A stretch of 64,000 nt of DNA, taken from NCBI GenBank assembly GCA_010015805.1, contig ML978128.1, positions 1,488,001 to 1,552,000 of the forward strand, read 5' to 3'. Position 1 is the first letter of the stretch. Each line of letters starts with the position of its first letter. The DNA is from Rhizodiscina lignyota. Taxonomy: Eukaryota > Ascomycota > Dothideomycetes > Aulographales > Rhizodiscinaceae. The notes beneath the pieces were generated by a model. The model worked only from the letters and a program-made list of their open reading frames with translations. It was not told the origin of the DNA and did not search any database. Both the position numbers and the translations under genes were made by a program. This document shows positions 52,895 through 64,000 of this stretch, piece by piece.

Positions 52895-55800
52895 TATGGT
52901 GTCTTATTGCCGTGTTTGAAGGTAGTTGTAGTGCGCGCTGGCGCCTCTCGGCGGGAGGTGGTTTATGGGGTTCAAGATCGTGAGGTGACCGTGAGATGAT
53001 GACGGGGTCGTGAATAATCAGGGGCTCAGGGCAAGCGGGGACCCGCGACTCGCATTAAACACCGGAAATTATCATAAAGAGGACACGTTAGGTCTGATGT
53101 GCAAGCAATTGGAAGTAAAGAATGAAGGAGTTTCCCCGCAGGACGAAGACACTCTAGATCAAATATCGCGACGTCGTTGCGCTTCCAAGGAATTCTCGAC
53201 GTTCTTCGCCGCTTGGCCGGGGCGCTAAAAAGCTTGATTCAGGTCCCGATCGGGGCAAAGGTTAAAGTGTCTGTACCGTCTTGGTGAATATCGTCCAAAA
53301 GAAGCTAAGCGTTTGTTTGTTTCATGATCTCATGTCAGCGGGAGGGCTGGAGCTGCTAAGATGTTCGAAGGTTCTGCTCGCCTTGAAAGTGGATCTAGAT
53401 CTTTCAGCTCAAGAAAAGTGGTTAAGAGACAAGTATAATTAAATACAACGACGAATCAAGAAGATTTCTTTTGAAATCTCCTCAGAATATCCTTGACGTT
53501 TTGGCTTTAGCATGAGAGCGAGGATTGGAAGGCTAGAGCGGGTGGATGGACATTATAACAGCTGCTCATTCTCCATCTCGATCTGGCTTCCATAGGCCGA
53601 AGTTACTCCGATCCTCGACGTCTTTCACAAGCCCTTCACGATTCTGGAGACAACGCACGTCTACCTTCCACCGCGACACGTCCAAATGTTCTCTTACCTG
53701 CTCTGCGTTTTGGAATCCACTGCTGAAGCTGAACATATATGGTATGACAACTGCAAGATTCTACTGACGCGAAGAGACGACTTCTCGTATATGTCCTCGC
53801 GTGGAACCTGACGCGTCACTGGAGTAACCTCTTTTTGGCTTGATTCGTCGAATAGTACTTTCTGTGTCTCTCTATTACGCGACTCGCCTGATTTTCATAT
53901 GCTTCACAGTGTTCTTGTTTGGAATATCGCAACGTCTCTCGTAATTCCAATGGTGTAGGACACATTCGGCACCGAGGGGCGAATCTCACGACTCGATTAT
54001 TCTCGACTCAGCACCGGCCGCTATTTCCGCGCTTCTAAGCATCCCGTGCTATATCACCGGAAGCCTGGAAGCGGATCTGCTACGCCGTGGAGCAGAATTC
54101 CGTGGTACCTGGCGCGTGATCGTTGTCTCCCGTATGCGTACCTGAGGGTCTTCGTCCTCAGAGCCTCATGGTTCGGCCCCGAGAAACAGGATAGCGTTCA
54201 GATTCCTTGACCCCACGATCCGAATCTCGCTGAGTCGCATTATAGAAGTCGCGAAGGGCTATGCCATATGCACGGCTGTTGCATGGCATTGGTGGTGGAG
54301 GCAACGCTCGTCTGCAACTATCGACCTTCGGCACCGAGACACAAACGATGATTCTACTCTTCCAGTGTCACGATGAGAGTTGTTGAGTCAACCCCTGGCA
54401 TATCGCAAAGCGGGTGCTCCCATATGCAGGGCTCGTCGCGTGGCGTCTGCCTGCAACAAGGAGAAGACTCCGAATGATCCTCTTCGGGACCGAGAGCGAA
54501 GGCACAGAGCTTCTTATCCTCAAATCTGGATATCACGGATTTTCTGCAGGGCTCATCGCGTGGTGTGCAGGCTCTGTCAGGGGTTTCCCACATGGCCAAC
54601 TTGCTTGCAGCCAATTTCGGCTCCGAAGCTCTGCTCAACTTTCCGCATCAGAACTTGTCTGCCAAACTGGGAAGTACACGAGAGTCTGGAGAGTCTAGAG
54701 CATCTGCAGAGTGGAGTTAACTCCGGTTGACATCTTACATATCGAACGACTTCATCAACTTTCATGCCCGCTGCACGCTTCGACATTTCTTCAACCTCGC
54801 TGCGGTCCTCGGAAACTTTGGAGCGACAACGGCTGTGTCCACGACATTGCAGAACATGGAGCGATCCAGTTGTTGTTCTGCACGTCTTACGTGTAAAGTG
54901 AATGTCGAATGATTTTCGCTTTAGTTCATGTCCATCGTGCATCGCTTCCACTATTGCGGCTCGAGGAATAACCATTTGCTGGCGATAATGCCAAGATAAG
55001 CACCCGCTGCTATGTGCTATCAATCATCCGGTGGAGACTGCACCAGGCGCCGATAAATTATTAGCTGCGATTTTTGTAATGCTTCTAACATATCTGGCAC
55101 TGATATTCGCAGATTGAAGCCCTGATCGACGGAATGCATGGCAGTCGGCGTGGTGACCCGGAGCGCTTTGAGATCGAAGGCCGACGGTCTCCACAGCCCC
55201 GTCACTCGCCTGTCCGCCCACCAACGAGGCTCTTTGAAGACATTCCAACACCCTGTTACACTTCTGTCCAGGTCGCAACGATGTGCACTTTTGGCAGTCT
55301 ACATTCAAGATGCGATAAGATCTCAAATTCATCATGCAGGCTTCGGAGTCCGTCTCCAGACCCAGAATATTTCCTGCACTATTCTAAAGATGGACTCCAC
55401 CGCTTGAGCCTTGCAAAGATATGATTTCATCTTATACATACATACAGCCTCAGTGTTCGAAAGCATCCTGCAATTTTAGCAGGCGGTCGAGGATATGATG
55501 GCATGGCTGCTTAGAAAGCCAACGTGACCGCATGGATTCGACAGGCACCTGAAACACAGCTACTATTTTCCGCTGTATAGCCATACGATAAACCTCCACT
55601 AATTTCAGCTCGGGGGCACTTAGTGAACAAGGGTTGGCGCATCATTGACCAGGTTACCTGTCGCTGCACGAATAAGCACGCAGTGTGACGACCGCTGACG
55701 ACGGTTGAATGGGATCCGAAGTCTCATGTCAGCACTTTATGTCGCTTTAGACCACGGTCGACATGGCAAAGGCACTCTGGGGCATGCGCGATGCTGCAAG

Positions 55801-58800
55801 TGTTCGTTCGCGAGTCGCAAAGGGCATGCAAATCTGCCTCAAGCGCGCTTGCACCCAGAATAAACTTGGGAAGGATCGCGGTTCGATGCTTGTCGGAAGA
55901 ACGTTGTCACCGGTCTCTGAGCGGTGTGATAAGCGCTTGAAAGAATCCGCCAACAGAGATGTGCAGTTTGCTATTGGCGACAAGCTAAAACTCCATGTTC
56001 CACTCAGCTTGAGAGGAATATCACGATAGGCGTTTGATCATTCGTGGCTGCGACTCAGCTCTATCTTGGGTCCCACAGCGACGCTGCAACTGTACCTATC
56101 TCGGTGGCACAGGCTCACAGCGTCATCCATGCTGAGGACACCATCTTCACGATCCCCCAGCTTGAGTCTTGACAGATGTCGAATGCGCAGTCTACCCCTG
56201 ATGAGTAGAGTCATGTTCCGCCGTAGCCTTCCAATTGGCCTTAGGCGGAAAGGTCGAACAATCCTTGAGGCTTGGGTAGGCCGTTTAAGTCCGACCGCTT
56301 TGGCGACCACTTCCATGGTGGGGTCAAGAGGGGCAGGTTGGTTCGTATCGATAACTCTAAACAAGCGATGCTCGATTGGGCGCATGCAATCACTCACGAT
56401 AGGAACGTCCATGGCGAGCAACCAGGAAAGCAGGGCAGAAAATGGACTCTTTCGAGGCGTGCACCGCGTCCAGTGGAAAAGCTCCTCAATCGCGCAGGCT
56501 GGCTTGCATCGACGCCAGACTCCATTCGATCACCAACAGCAGAGCGACTCTCCACATAGGTGAACTTGTGCATGGAGGAAGGCAGTGCATTGCACACACC
56601 TTGCCGAGATCAGGTTAGGATTAACTCCGCTGTGGCCCGCACATGGCAGCTCACTTTGCTGCGACAAGAAGGTCGCGGAAGCGGCCGGCGCGAACTATGC
56701 AGGTGCTTCACGAAAAGAAGCCAGTATAGCAGCCTTTTGCGGTCCAGAAGCTGCTCCAACGCATGTCCATCGATAGCATCTTGCTTTGACAATTCCTTGG
56801 CCTCAGGGGTCAAAGAAGCATCGTGACGATGGCACCGTTCGAATCTTCGATCCGAAGGGCAAGCTGGGCGCTGTGCACCAATCCAAAGCAATAATGCTCT
56901 CTCGGAGTCAAGGCGGCGCATGCTGCACAACCGTATTGGAGAAAAAGAAAATCTAAAATCTTCGAGGCCTGAGGAACTTGATAGAATGCCTGAATCGTGA
57001 AGGTTGTGGCATATGGCACATGACCTCGGGAAAGCCGCTCTGTAGCAAAAGTTACCAGCGTTTGGGGTTTGAGGCGCACTCGGTAAACCCAAGTCGCGGA
57101 AATTTGATCGCCAACTCTTCGGAGATTCAGGATTGCAGGACTACCACATCACTTCAAAGGCTTCGCTCGGGTCGATCTGGTCAGTGAGGGCTTCGAGCGA
57201 GTGTCTCGTGGCCCTGACTTTGCAACGCCTGTCGACTTTGCTTGTCGAGCCGTGGTCGTTCATTCACAAAGTATTGGCACAGCGGCCAATGAAACGCAGC
57301 AGAATGTCCTGAGGGACACGCGATCCAATGAAGTGGCGCGCTGAAGCAAGGCGGACAGTCCCAAGCCTCACTCGTTTCCACAATTTCCAGAAGACACGGC
57401 GGGCAGGCTGTGTGCGACACCACAGGCCAATAAGCAGGACGGCAGCCATGTGTCGTCATGAAATTGCAACGATCTTCTGCTGAGGAATGAGGAACCAGTT
57501 CAGCGGAACAAGTCTTCTCGAACAGTCCCTTGCTACCACACCGGTGCGAAACCCGGTACAGATTGAGAGGTCGTTTCATTAATGCGAAGATGACTGTCGC
57601 GCCCTACAAACGAATCGCATCACGCCGTCACCACTTTTAGCAGAAAGGAGTCTGTGTAAGAACTTTAGTTACGTGGGAGCATCTCAGCAGCCGGTCAGGT
57701 GCGTGTCCGGAAGCGACAGGGTGCAGTGGAGGATTAGGAGCATTGGCCGAGCCCACAGCGACACGCGTTTGGCAGAGGGAAGATCTGCAGCGCTTTCCCG
57801 CACCTGTGGCTTTTCAGGAGGATTTCCAGTGTGCAAGCGGGCAAGGAAAAGGATGGGGAGAGGAAAAAACAGCGTGGATCTCGTGGCCCTCGTAATCGTA
57901 AGCTTTGCGCCTCCCAAAACGGCGGCTGGGATCCGCTTGGCGGCCGGTGACCTCGACACAAAGGCCTTCGCACTGCAAATCTCGAACGGCGCAGGCGGGC
58001 GGGCGAGTGAGTGTTGAGCGGCTCCAACCACTGCGAATAGTTCATCTCGTGGTGCAGATCTGAGCCCTGCGCCGCCGGCCAACCAGCGGGCAGGAGTCGG
58101 GCAGAACCAGCATGGATGGTGCAGCAGGCCGCTGCTCGTTGGGAGGCGCTGAGGGAGCGGTTGCGACATTTTTTTTGCCTCCGCGGCTGCCAGTGCTGCC
58201 AAAGCAGAGGCTTGCCGCGCATGGCCAAGTTGCGAGAGCGAGGGGACGATGTCGCGCTAGGCCGCTCTGCGTCTGGCACGGCAGGGACGATTGGCGAGGT
58301 GCTGAATTTGGCTGGTCCCGTGCGTCGGCCTTGGCTCATCAGCAGCGCAGCAGCCATGTCTCGCCTGCTGCCCCAGCCATCCAAGCCATTCTTGGGCGAC
58401 GCACACGACGAGAGGCGCTCCGCTTTGATCATCCTTAACAATCAATGCGCCAAACCCTGCGTGGGCCGGCGCTAGGCCAACAAAGCGAAACGACGCATGC
58501 AGCTGCTTTTTGCATGCCTCCCCGTTGGCCGCCGCCAGCTCCCCAGGCCCTGCGCGCCGCTGCAACGCGAGCACCCACCCCGGCCGCGGTTGTGTCACAC
58601 CCTCACACGCCCGGGTGTCGACGAGTGCCGCACGCTGCAAATGAGACAGCGAGGGCTTGCATGCCACCAAGCGATCTTCCACACACGGTTAACGCCTGGC
58701 CGTCCCCAAGCGGCATAGCGCGGCTTCCCAGGATGGGTGCACATGGTGGCATGATTCAAGCCGACGCTTCGCCGCTAGAGCCAACGGGGCACGACCCCAG

Positions 58801-59406
58801 CAGCGCGGTTTGGTGTCAGTGCCGCTGTCTCTCCATCCTCAGAGTCACTGCTGCCGGCCGCCGGCCCTTCTTGCTTGCACGCTAACGCTCCCAGCAACTC
58901 GCGCGCAGGGATTTCGCCCGCCCCAGTTATTATTGCTGAGCACTATGCGTGCGCCTCCATTCTCGTCATGCCCGCCCGAGCAGGGCCATCCTAGCCGAGT
59001 CCTGCCACATTCCATTGCTGGGAAGGCTGAAGCCTTGTCCAACGGCGCCATCAGTTTTTGATAGTCATTCTGCCGCCTAGCAGAAGGCGGGCATACATCA
59101 TATACCACCGACCTCACCACAACGCCTCGACCTCTACCTATATCCTCATATACACTCCTTCGCTGTGCGCATTTTTTTCTCCAACGCTCCTCCAATTCCT
59201 CAAGCCTCATCCTCCCATCGCCTCTTCGCCGCCAATCACTCTTTACGACATTTGTTGTGCCTTTCCTCTTTCTGCATTCCGCCAGAGACCTGGCTGCTGC
59301 CACTCCCAATTTGGCCACTTTGGTAGTATCTGCCCGGATTGTTGTCCTTGGAGCCCTTAACTGGACCACTGAGGACGCCCTGACTATCTAGCGCATCTCC
59401 CACAGC
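52895..59406. other. Gene-poor region of 6.5 kb upstream of the kinase
   Basis: No gene is supported. Frames are short or overlap on both strands. The part from about 57650 to 59050 is GC-rich and stop-poor, so open frames of up to 235 codons appear on both strands with no motif. A CT-rich leader with TATATCCTCATATACACTCC starts near 59140 and is the likely core promoter or 5' leader of the kinase gene. Much of this region may be long promoter, 5' UTR or noncoding RNA. Confidence 0.5.
54425..54566. repeat. Two direct copies of a 22-bp sequence 120 bp apart
   Basis: TGCAGGGCTCGTCGCGTGGC plus GT (54425-54446) recurs at 54545-54566 with two differences, one G-to-A and one C-to-T. Only transitions separate the copies. 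Confidence 0.65.
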
Positions 59407-60808
59407 ATGTTGCCGACCCCACCGGCATCTCCAACGCTCAATGGATATTTCGCCCCAGAGGATAGAATTGGCCAAGTCCTGGCAGGTTGGCTCCAGTTGA
59501 CCGGCATATTAGGTGTGGGCGCGTATGGAGTAGTCTACACAGCTGTAGACCTCCGAACAAACACGCCATATGCCGTCAAGGCGCTCAACAAGATAGGCCT
59601 GGAGCCCCGCCAGCGGAAGTTCCAGCAGAGGGAGATCCAGCTCCACTACCAGGCCAGCTTTCACCCCAATGTGGTTTCTTTGGTCAAAATCATGGACTCT
59701 CCTGACTGCACTTTCGTTGTCATCGAGTTCTGTCCAGAGGGCGATCTCTTTTCCAATATCACTGAGCGCGGGAAATACATTGGTAATGATGCGCTTGCCC
59801 GGTCTATTTTCCTTCAAATTTTGAGTGCCGTGGAATATTGCCATAATATGGGAATCTACCATCGGGACTTGAAGCCGGAGAACATCCTCGTCACAGACCA
59901 TGGCATGACAGTCAAGCTCGCAGATTTTGGATTGGCCACGACAGACCGAGTCACCTCTGACTACGGCTGTGGATCAACATTCTACATGTCACCAGGTGCG
60001 TGCATCCGTACTTCGTCAATTAGGTATTGCAGCTACTAACCAGCTCCCAGAGTGCCAACAAGCACACCCGAAGCCATTCTCAAGCTACGCTTCAGCACAA
60101 AATGACATCTGGTCACTCGGTGTCATTCTTGTAAACCTAACATGTGGCCGCAATCCGTGGAAGCGTGCATGCTTTGAAGATTCCACTTTCAGGGCATACA
60201 TGCGGGACCGGAAATTTCTCAAGTCCATTCTTCCTCTTTCCACGGAGTTGAACAACATCCTGAGCCGGATTTTTGAATTGGACCCTGCCAAGCGGATATC
60301 CATTCCGGAGTTGAGGGACCTCATCAACAGCTGCGAAAGGTTTACCACCTTCCCGGCACCACCAATGCCAGTGCAGCAGCCAATCACCCCACCATACTCA
60401 CCGGTTGCTTGCGCGCAGGGCATCGTTCCATTCTGCATTCCGGAGCAGATCCCGGCCATCCCCCAACTTCCATCACTAATGGCACCCATCTCTCCAATGG
60501 TCCTGCCACAAACGGAACCACTCACCCAACATCTCTCCCAGCTTTCAGACTCGTCTGCTAGCAGCGGTTCTGATAGTGGATCCGTCTTCTCGGACGCCTC
60601 TTCCACCTCATCAAACTCGTCCACATCATCCTTCTCACAGCTACCTCAGCTGTCTCCGCTGTCTCCTCCTCTAAAAGCAGCAACACCATTAGTGGTGCAA
60701 TCATCATACGTTCCATCGGTGCCGTCTCCCTGGTATGTCCACAAGGTTGCGAACTACATCCAGGGATTCCAGGCTCATACGACTTCGCGCCCGCTCCATG
60801 TCTACTGA
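59407..60808 (+). CDS. Ran1/Pat1-like serine/threonine protein kinase, 2 exons
   Basis: Exons 59407-59995 and 60051-60808 (55-bp intron, branch CTACTAAC) encode 448 aa. The kinase domain spans about residues 29-290: glycine loop GVGAYGVVY, Lys58 in [14 protein letters not shown] with catalytic Asp154, DFG at 173-175, then [14 protein letters not shown], restored exactly by the splice, and [19 protein letters not shown]. The C-terminal tail is Pro-, Ser- and Gln-rich ([26 protein letters not shown]) and probably phosphorylated. This is the fungal group that includes S. pombe Ran1/Pat1 and S. cerevisiae Ksp1/Sks1/Vhs1, which control nutrient response and entry into sexual development. Subgroup assignment rests on overall resemblance. 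It stands alone in a gene-poor stretch. Confidence 0.92.
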
Positions 60809-63800
60809 GTAACATGGGCTCGTCGCTTCGGAAACAATCTCCCGGGGAGGCCTTTTCCGCTACTGTGTTCATAATTCACAATTTTTCTGCTCATTTTTAT
60901 TGAAAAGTTTACGACGGAACGATGTACGCAAGGTGTCCAGGTGTCGGATTGCAGTATTCCCAGTTTTCAGCGGATAGACCTGGATTCCACTTTTTCAGGG
61001 GATCGGGATTTCATGGGGACCACGATCAATGTCAAAAACCTGCGGAGTTGGCCCGTTCAAGACCGCGGTTTGCAGGAGCATTAATATTCTTTTCTTGTTC
61101 ATCCTTTTGTTACGAACAAAAATCATTGTAGTCAGGTGCAGTTGGCGAGGAATATGCCTAGAAGGAAGGGAAAGCGTTGTGATCACAGGGAAAAATCAGG
61201 AGTTCTGTAAACCACCTGCAAAGGATGCGGACATGGACACGAGTCAGATTCGTCGTTTTCTCATTAGCATTTTCAAGGAGTCCACGACCATGGCAGATGC
61301 ACCAGGGGGCATGTCTGTTTTTCCAACTTTTTGCGTCTTCTTTGGACGCTGTCCACATTCGTTTCAGAGATACCAGAGCACCACTTGGCTCCCACTTCAA
61401 CGTTATATTCTGTATAATAGCCTGACAAAGAGGGATATGAAAGACGCTGCAAAGCGGCCTGATACGGAGTAAGCTTGTCACAAACAGACACTAGACACAA
61501 ATACATGGCAAAATGCTTGTGGTCCTGACTCCTTCTAGAAGGGAAGGCCTCAGCATCTTGTTTCGAAAGTCCGCAAAACATGGATGTTTGGTACTTCGAT
61601 CGCAAGATTTGCAGGATTCCAATATTGCCGGTCATATGGGCACTCCAAGGGGTTGTGATATCGACGTTGATACGGACCTGTTGAGCCATACAAAGCCCCT
61701 GGAATAATAATCGTGCACGGCAAGTGTACGCAAGCATTTTGCACTAGGTAGGAATCAGGTTCGCCATATCAGGTACATACTCCACGCCTCGCTGCCAATT
61801 GGCAAGAATCGGCGAGGGCAACGATCAGATCAATAAGCTCCCGTCCAGGCCCACACTCGGGTTCATCAAAAGAGTCAGCCTGGCGATCATAGGACGTTGA
61901 ATTAATGGATGAAAGGGAAAATTCACAGCCTTGCACATCCTCCGGGCACCATTGTCGATAGCTCGGACCAAGCTATCGACCATCGCCCACCGGATGACAT
62001 TCTGGAACGAGTGCCTGGCAGCGTTGTCCCTGTCAGAATCGCATCCACCAGGTCGTGCAATTCCACTCATCCCCGGGACGGACTAATGCGCAGTTGCGCA
62101 TTGCCAATAAACACGCTTGCACCGGGGTTGCACCTCGCTCACGTTTTTTGCCACCGTCCAAAGCGACTTGTTGCATCATTCAGCAATCATCGTGCTCCTG
62201 CCCCACCATTCATGTGCCCAGCCTCTCCATGCCGCCATGCGCGCTCTTGCCCAAGCTCCATGCACACTCCATGCCATCAATCTCATCAATTTATCCCGTG
62301 TGGCCAATCACGACGGCCGATGCGGACAAGGCGCGCCGTCGCCAGAGGGCCCTCCGATCGCAGGGCCGTCCGCCGGTGAGAAAATGGAGGGCAGAGCCTC
62401 TGCAGGAGGGCGCGCCTCCCAGCGTTGATTTGATTGTCAGAAAGTCAACCTTAGGCAGGTCTTGAGGCAAAATGCGGGCAGGGCAGCCAATAACGCGACC
62501 TGTTCTTCACCGCCGGTACCACACCCTCATGTGCTGCGCACGCGTCCTGCGGGTACCAGCGGGCCCATTGGGGAGGGCGAGCTGGGCTGGGAACGCCATC
62601 TTCGATGAGTCCATCTCCTGTCCTCGCGAGAGCAGTCTCGGACCGCAGACGTTCAGGTTCATCGCTGGGCGCCCGCCTCGCGAGGCTGGCTTTGTAGCCT
62701 GTTCTGCACCTAGGCACTTCCCGTCTTGTCGCGCATGTCAGCACGGCTAGAGGTGCGCGCATCATGAGCCCGTCAAAAATCACCCTCGGTGGGTCAGGCC
62801 ATTGTCACTTGGGTTCGCCCCACGGGTAAAGCTGAAAGCCATGGCCATATGACGCTTCTTTGCGCGCACTCTACACGCCATGCTCACCCTCTGCGGAAGT
62901 GGCAGGCGAAGTACGTACCCCGTCCAGCCGGAAGTACGAAGCCCATCCACCAAAAACGTGGGACCACTCTCACGCACAAGCGCAGACAAGACGCCTTGTT
63001 TCTGCTCTAGTCCCAGGGTTCAGATTGACAGCAAAGACTAAAGAGGGAAGCAGACAGGGTCAGATCCTTGAGAGATCCTCTAGGATGACATGTGCGCCTC
63101 GAGATCGATCTCGAAGAAGAATGTAAACGATAAACGATATCCCACATCGCGGCTGATATCGATCGTCGATGAGACAAAGGAAAACGTGCTTGCTGATCCG
63201 GAGGGCTCTGCTTCTGGATGGATCTGTTAATTTCCTTCTCGGCGAATCTCACGGAGCCGATGAGGATCGTTAATTGCTATGCTAAGATTTCACCTCGATG
63301 TTCCACGTGACACTGCTCGTTTCACGTTCATGCTCTCGTCATGCGCAGCTCGTCTCTGTTATCTGTTGCACTTGCCAAGGATCCGTTTGGTGAAAGTTCG
63401 ATACAATTGCTCTCTATCTGGGACATCGCTGTTCAGAAACGAAGTATTGGATTCCGCCAAGTGGACGATATTCGGTTCATCGCAGGCTGCATGACACAAA
63501 GGATTCCAGACTGTTTCTCCTTGAACATCTACCGGATCTACGGGGTATCGGTCCACTGCGTGTGTCTCAAGTGGAAACATTGAATCTCGTGAATGCAGCT
63601 GAGACTGTCGCGTGTCCTTGCCTCTGCTGTCTAGCAGCTCAGAACTGCATCGTGCCTCTGAGCATCTACAGTGCATTGAGACAGCCATCGTATTCGCAGT
63701 AGTCTAGCCAGAATCTTCAAGAATTGCAGCAATATTCTGAACCGTGGCGAATTCAATATTTTCGTGCTCGACGGGTAGGCACTTGATCGCACATCTTGTG

Positions 63801-64000
63801 TGATTCCAGGTCGTTGCCTTGTACTTCGTGTGGACTTGCCCCGAAGCCTCGTCGATGGCGCAGGCATAATTCGTGACACCCGACCAAACGCCTCCTCGTG
63901 CAACCATATCTCCAACGGGCCCAGCTGTTGACTCCTACCCTGCGTCTATCCGAGAACGACTCGAAACCGGGAAGTGGTACAGTGTCGGCTACTGGCGGCA
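60809..64000. other. Region downstream of the kinase, no gene supported
   Basis: About 3.2 kb without a convincing gene up to the window edge. Short frames on both strands share no motif. A 16-bp perfect palindrome, TCGAGATCGATCTCGA, lies at 63099-63114. The segment 62050-62800 is GC-rich, like the region before the kinase. Confidence 0.5.

Noticed and set aside
55763-57092. Fragments vaguely like the end of a retrotransposon polyprotein (GDKLKL-type motif)
   Set aside because: No protease, reverse transcriptase or integrase motifs and no long terminal repeats could be found on either strand.
57684-58475. Long overlapping frames on both strands
   Set aside because: They are explained by high GC content and few stops; neither strand gives a recognisable protein.

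Overview
The window is a eukaryotic chromosome segment from a filamentous ascomycete (Pezizomycotina; a dothideomycete-like fungus is possible, but the class is not proven). Reasons: genes lie singly on both strands; introns are short (46-130 bp) with GT..AG ends and CTAAC-like branch sites; and the protein families are fungal (DUF2011, GH76 mannanase, ferric reductase, fungal P450, Ran1-like kinase, UFD1-like zinc-finger protein). I found no operons, CRISPR arrays or convincing tRNA/rRNA genes. Most gene models below were rebuilt exon by exon; the reading frame closes in each one.

Layout. 1-12.9 kb: an MDR-family reductase (-), a four-exon hotdog thioesterase (+), the spliceosomal helicase Aquarius/Cwf11 (-) and a secreted GH76 enzyme (+). 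13.8-19 kb: a 27-residue metallothionein-like gene split by an intron, an orphan 498-aa protein (-) and a DUF2011 protein (-). 19-29 kb: a redox/esterase neighbourhood with a secreted carboxylesterase (-) head-to-head with a secreted FAD oxidoreductase (+), a succinate-semialdehyde-type dehydrogenase (-) and a zinc alcohol dehydrogenase (-). 30.4-31 kb: an AT-rich hAT-type MITE with an exact 8-bp target duplication. 31-37 kb: a GFA/CENP-V protein (+), a six-exon cytochrome P450 (-) and a ferric reductase (-). 38-43 kb: a Lys-rich probable nuclear protein (+), 3-ketoacyl-CoA thiolase (-) and a small secreted protein (+). 43.4-53 kb is the most gene-dense part: an F-box-like/zinc-finger protein (-) head-to-head with a UFD1-like zinc-finger/AZUL protein (+), an alanyl-tRNA editing enzyme (-) head-to-head with a NADAR protein (+), and a polytopic membrane protein (-). 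53-64 kb is nearly empty apart from one Ran1/Pat1-like protein kinase (+).

How the genes may work together. Three head-to-head pairs share promoters and plausible themes: esterase with FAD oxidoreductase (secreted catabolism or modification), F-box with UFD1-like (ubiquitin pathway), and AlaX with NADAR (tRNA proofreading and nucleotide-damage repair). The 19-37 kb oxidoreductases could be a backbone-less catabolic or tailoring cluster, but no PKS, NRPS or terpene synthase and no transcription factor is present, so this is inference only.
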